This document shows, in pieces, positions 60,995 to 64,000 of a stretch of 64,000 nucleotides of DNA. Source of the DNA: Heterobilharzia americana (Eukaryota > Platyhelminthes > Trematoda > Strigeidida > Schistosomatidae); assembly GCA_944470555.2 (NCBI GenBank), contig OX104132.1, positions 17,369,755 to 17,433,754 on the forward strand, in the 5' to 3' direction. How positions within the stretch are numbered: the stretch's first letter is position 1; the number at the start of each line of letters is the position of its first letter. Made by a program: the position numbers and the translations under genes. The notes beneath the pieces were generated by a model. That model made no database searches. It saw only the letters and a list, made by a program, of their open reading frames with translations, and was not told the DNA's origin.

Positions 60995-61405
60995 CTTTAC
61001 TTCCTAAAATTAAAATCCTAAATATTAGCACTAAACGTAATTATTACTGGTTTTCACTCACCTTTCCTACTTAAGTCCTGATCTCTTCTTATTGACTCAT
61101 TAATGTTTCTCTGTGCTATGCAAATAGTGCACCTTGACCGCCTTCAACATTAAATTCATGTTTACAATTATTATTTTCACTAACAATAAAAAACTTATGA
61201 AGTTCTTGGTAATAATTGCTTATCTTATCCAACTATCATTTTGATAGTTAAGATAATCGAAATTCTCTTACTCATTCCAGAATATTCATTGCTTTATCTA
61301 ACGAAGATGCATCCGTTCGGGCTGAGTTTATGTGCATGAGACCTATATTTTGTTGTCCTTTATTCTTTGTCTTCAACGCATGAACCAATATCATAACCAT
61401 TTACA
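60995..61405. other. Intergenic stretch without recognised features
   Basis: AT-rich; no gene recognised. Confidence 0.35.
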
Positions 61406-61407
61406 TG

Positions 61408-61720
61408 TATGGCAGTAACGATGGATAGTGGCTAGCAGTGAAACCTAAGAAGCACGTTTCATCCTATTTGGGACTCATGAACAGAATGTACCTACCTCTC
61501 AATGGGTGATCTTGTCCCCACCAGGACTCGGACCCAGGACGAATCGCTTCAAACGCCCAAGCGTTATCCACTAAACCACTGAGTCACGACGGCCACTCCT
61601 TGTGCGATGAGTATAGTTTTGTCGTTATTCCTTGTTATTTACCTTCGTTGATTGGACCGAATTGATCGGTCTCTACCGGCATATAGCCTCCTGAGCGGAT
61701 GCCTCGATATTGCCAGAAGT
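61408..61720 (-). mobile_element. Group B (Smα-like) SINE
   Basis: Minus copy with tRNA-like region and the ACCGAATTGATCGGTCTCTA segment. The hammerhead has an altered CUGANGA half (TTCATGA). Confidence 0.8.
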
Positions 61721-61835
61721 TTTATTTTGATATTAATGTATGTTTATACTTACATGCTGATTATTTATTTATTTAGGTTGTATACAGATGACGAGAATTA
61801 CGTGGTGTCAAACAATTTTGTGAATATTGTCTTCT

Positions 61836-62130
61836 CAAAGTATTATTCACCACGGATTGACACCATTTCGAGAACCATTAGAAGCCTGGGAGTACTGAAT
61901 AATAGTTTCGTCCTAGTATGCGACTCCCCAGCAGTGCGCGCCAACGAAACTACTGACGATAGAACCCAGGAGTACCAGCTCTCGCATCATTCAGTCATGG
62001 GGTGTGCATTCCTGAAGAACCCCATATTAGAATGAAATAGCTGTTTAGTGCCTCAGGTTTTCAGCGACCCTCCAACTATCATCAGTCTATGATGAATACT
62101 ACCTCGAAATCAATCAATCCCCACAAACCT
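61836..62130. mobile_element. Group A variant, compact inverted pair
   Basis: Minus half about 61836-61970 (starts TATTCACCACGGATTGACAC) and plus half about 61998-62130 (ends CAGTCTATGATGAATACTAC). Decayed hammerheads in both halves. Confidence 0.72.
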
Positions 62131-62228
62131 ACAAAGTGGAATACGGTTCTTAATGAACGATCCAAGTTCATCAAACGGACCAAATGTAGGCAATATGGTA
62201 CTTAGTAATCTTGTTTCAACAAGCTTTC

Positions 62229-62233
<5 letters not shown>

Positions 62234-62289
<56 letters not shown>
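62234..62289. repeat. AT dinucleotide microsatellite, longest in window
   Basis: About 28 AT units. Confidence 0.95.
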
Positions 62290-62293
<4 letters not shown>

Positions 62294-63790
62294 CCCGACA
62301 GCCATAATATAGTTTTGATCGACTTCGACTGAGTAAATACACAATACCATCCAATGGCTGGTATATCTACTGCCTAATTTTGAAGTAAGCTGGAGAGATA
62401 CTCTTTACGTCCAGGCTACATGGTTACGAATGTGGCCAGGATTATGCGTCTCGATGTACATCCCTTAATCTACAACCACTTTGGAAGAGACGTTTTAGGA
62501 AAAACCTTATATTTTCCTTCAAGATTTTACATAAAATATTCTTTACAGCTAGTGAGGGAATCCGTTTCACACTAGAAGGTTGCTACAGTCTATGCAACCA
62601 AACCTACAGTATTGGAACGAAAGTCTTTAGAATATCTCCTCCAAGCTAACGTTTTCTCTATTAAATACTCGGCAATATAGAACTATCTTCCTGTCGACAT
62701 CAGAGCTTCCAAATCAATTGTATGCCAGAAAGATTCTTATTCTCCGTCAAACTCCTGAACATGCAGAGGGAATCACAACAATGTCCCACAACGCTAAGTA
62801 TAATAGGTCTCTTAAATGTATCAGATGTCATACCCTGACCGGTAAATCCACACACTCTCCCCATTACATGCCATGGATGAGATTACAACAATTAGGTAAT
62901 TAAGTTGTCCAACTATACTTCTCACTTATTACCATCATTAATGGAGACATCTTCAGATTTACCCTTCAAAAAAGCATTACGGAAATGCGATGAATACAAT
63001 ATTTTTAATCAGAATAAACCCCTGAAATCTAAGGCTATACATATAATAGTAGGCGTGACACACCAAGTACATATGTGAAGACGTACATGTTAACAACTTC
63101 CTTGTACCTTGGTTTCTCGCTCTCTGTTTTCTCTATTCTTGTCGTAAACAGAATCGTGGAAACCTGCAATTAGATTGGAATGATATCATTTCATCAGTAC
63201 TTTTCTTAAATATCACTGCCTCAGTCTCTAAGCAACTCCTCTGTAATCAAGCAATCTGTGATAAACGTCCTTATGGCTTCATATGACACCACTTGACACT
63301 AATTCATCCAGTGTTACAAGGAATTATCCATTTACTGGAATGTTTTACTTCCGAATGGTTGATTGGCGCTATTTCGTCCACTGCGACTGTAAACAGCATA
63401 CAAAAATGCAAAAAAAATACATACAACTTTATCTACAGATGCGGAATCTTTGAGTCGACCTGGAAATCGAATGGAATTCGACCATTATTCAACTAGATAC
63501 TAAGCGTGACAGATGTTCAATGTAACATGAACAAACAAAAGTGGAACATTTCATCAAGCAGTTGATATATTATCAGTATTATTTAGTATTCTCTAAACAG
63601 TATGTTTTGATGTCTTAATGAACTTAGAGATGCTAATCTTTTTAGTAATACATAGAATCTGCTATGGTACTTCCCTCTATATTCCTTGCCTTTCAAATGA
63701 AAACACTTGAGTAATTAACCCGGCATTACTTCCTTGAGAAGATATTTGCTGAATTCCTTCCCATTCTTTGCATGATGCTTTTACATATTT
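62290..63790. other. Intergenic stretch, unassigned
   Basis: Small open frames at 62718-62903 and 63293-63496 lack known motifs. The stretch may be decayed retroelement sequence, but nothing decisive is visible. Confidence 0.3.
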
Positions 63791-63794
63791 ATTA

Positions 63795-64000
63795 AATTAT
63801 TATTATTATTTTTCCCCTGGGTTAATAGTGGAACATACAACTCCAGTAGCACGTCTCCATTCCACTCTCTTCTCTGCAATCTTTCAACCTGGCTCCACGA
63901 CTGCCCATTTCTTCCTCACACCATCTCCTCCATGTCACCATCACCTCAGAGGCCCAACTCGTCGTTTCCCATCTGGGTTCCACTCGAGGGCCTGGTCTGA
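63795..64000 (-). mobile_element. RTE-like LINE (group D) 3' end, running off the window
   Basis: An ATT tail at 63797-63812 followed by the shared 3' region on the minus strand, nearly identical to the copy at 6.3 kb. The rest of the element lies beyond the window. Confidence 0.78.

Noticed and set aside
1..64000. CRISPR arrays or bacterial operons
   Set aside because: No regular repeat-spacer arrays exist. The spliced gene, SINEs and LINEs are eukaryotic.

Overview
This window reads as nuclear DNA of a blood fluke (genus Schistosoma). It is AT-rich and repeat-dense, with long introns full of tRNA-derived short elements that carry hammerhead ribozymes (the Smα type and relatives), RTE-like and CR1-like non-LTR retrotransposon debris and Penelope-like fragments. 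The species cannot be fixed from the sequence alone.

One protein-coding gene is supported. It lies on the + strand and occupies positions 367 to about 47,840. Five exons (367-1264, 12012-13055, 15161-15426, 33020-33576, 46988-47285) join with consistent phases (1, 1, 0, 2) into one 3,063-nt reading frame: 1,020 residues plus a stop. The last part matches the conserved C-terminal tail of the PDZRN3/PDZRN4 (LNX3/LNX4) family of PDZ-domain RING-finger E3 ubiquitin ligases. The RING, TRAF-type zinc-finger and PDZ exons must lie upstream of the window. Most of the visible protein is low-complexity (Q, N, H and G runs), and it ends in a class I PDZ ligand (MTTV).

The four introns (10.7, 2.1, 17.6 and 13.4 kb) and the 16 kb after the gene are dominated by repeats. 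Group A elements are tRNA-related with a hammerhead core. Group B elements are Smα-like, also with a hammerhead. Group C elements are tRNA-related with inverted termini and no hammerhead. RTE-like LINE copies are mostly antisense in the introns and end in ATT/TAA-type tails. Penelope-like (RT plus GIY-YIG) fragments occur at 10.1-10.7 kb and 47.9-49.4 kb. AT microsatellites and a degenerate AACT-type array occur between them.

The most striking structure is that groups A, B and C repeatedly occur as head-to-head inverted pairs or as units with terminal inverted repeats. Four hammerheads keep all core nucleotides (about 8.3, 28.1, 31.4 and 57.7 kb). No second host gene, true tRNA gene, rRNA gene or CRISPR array could be supported.
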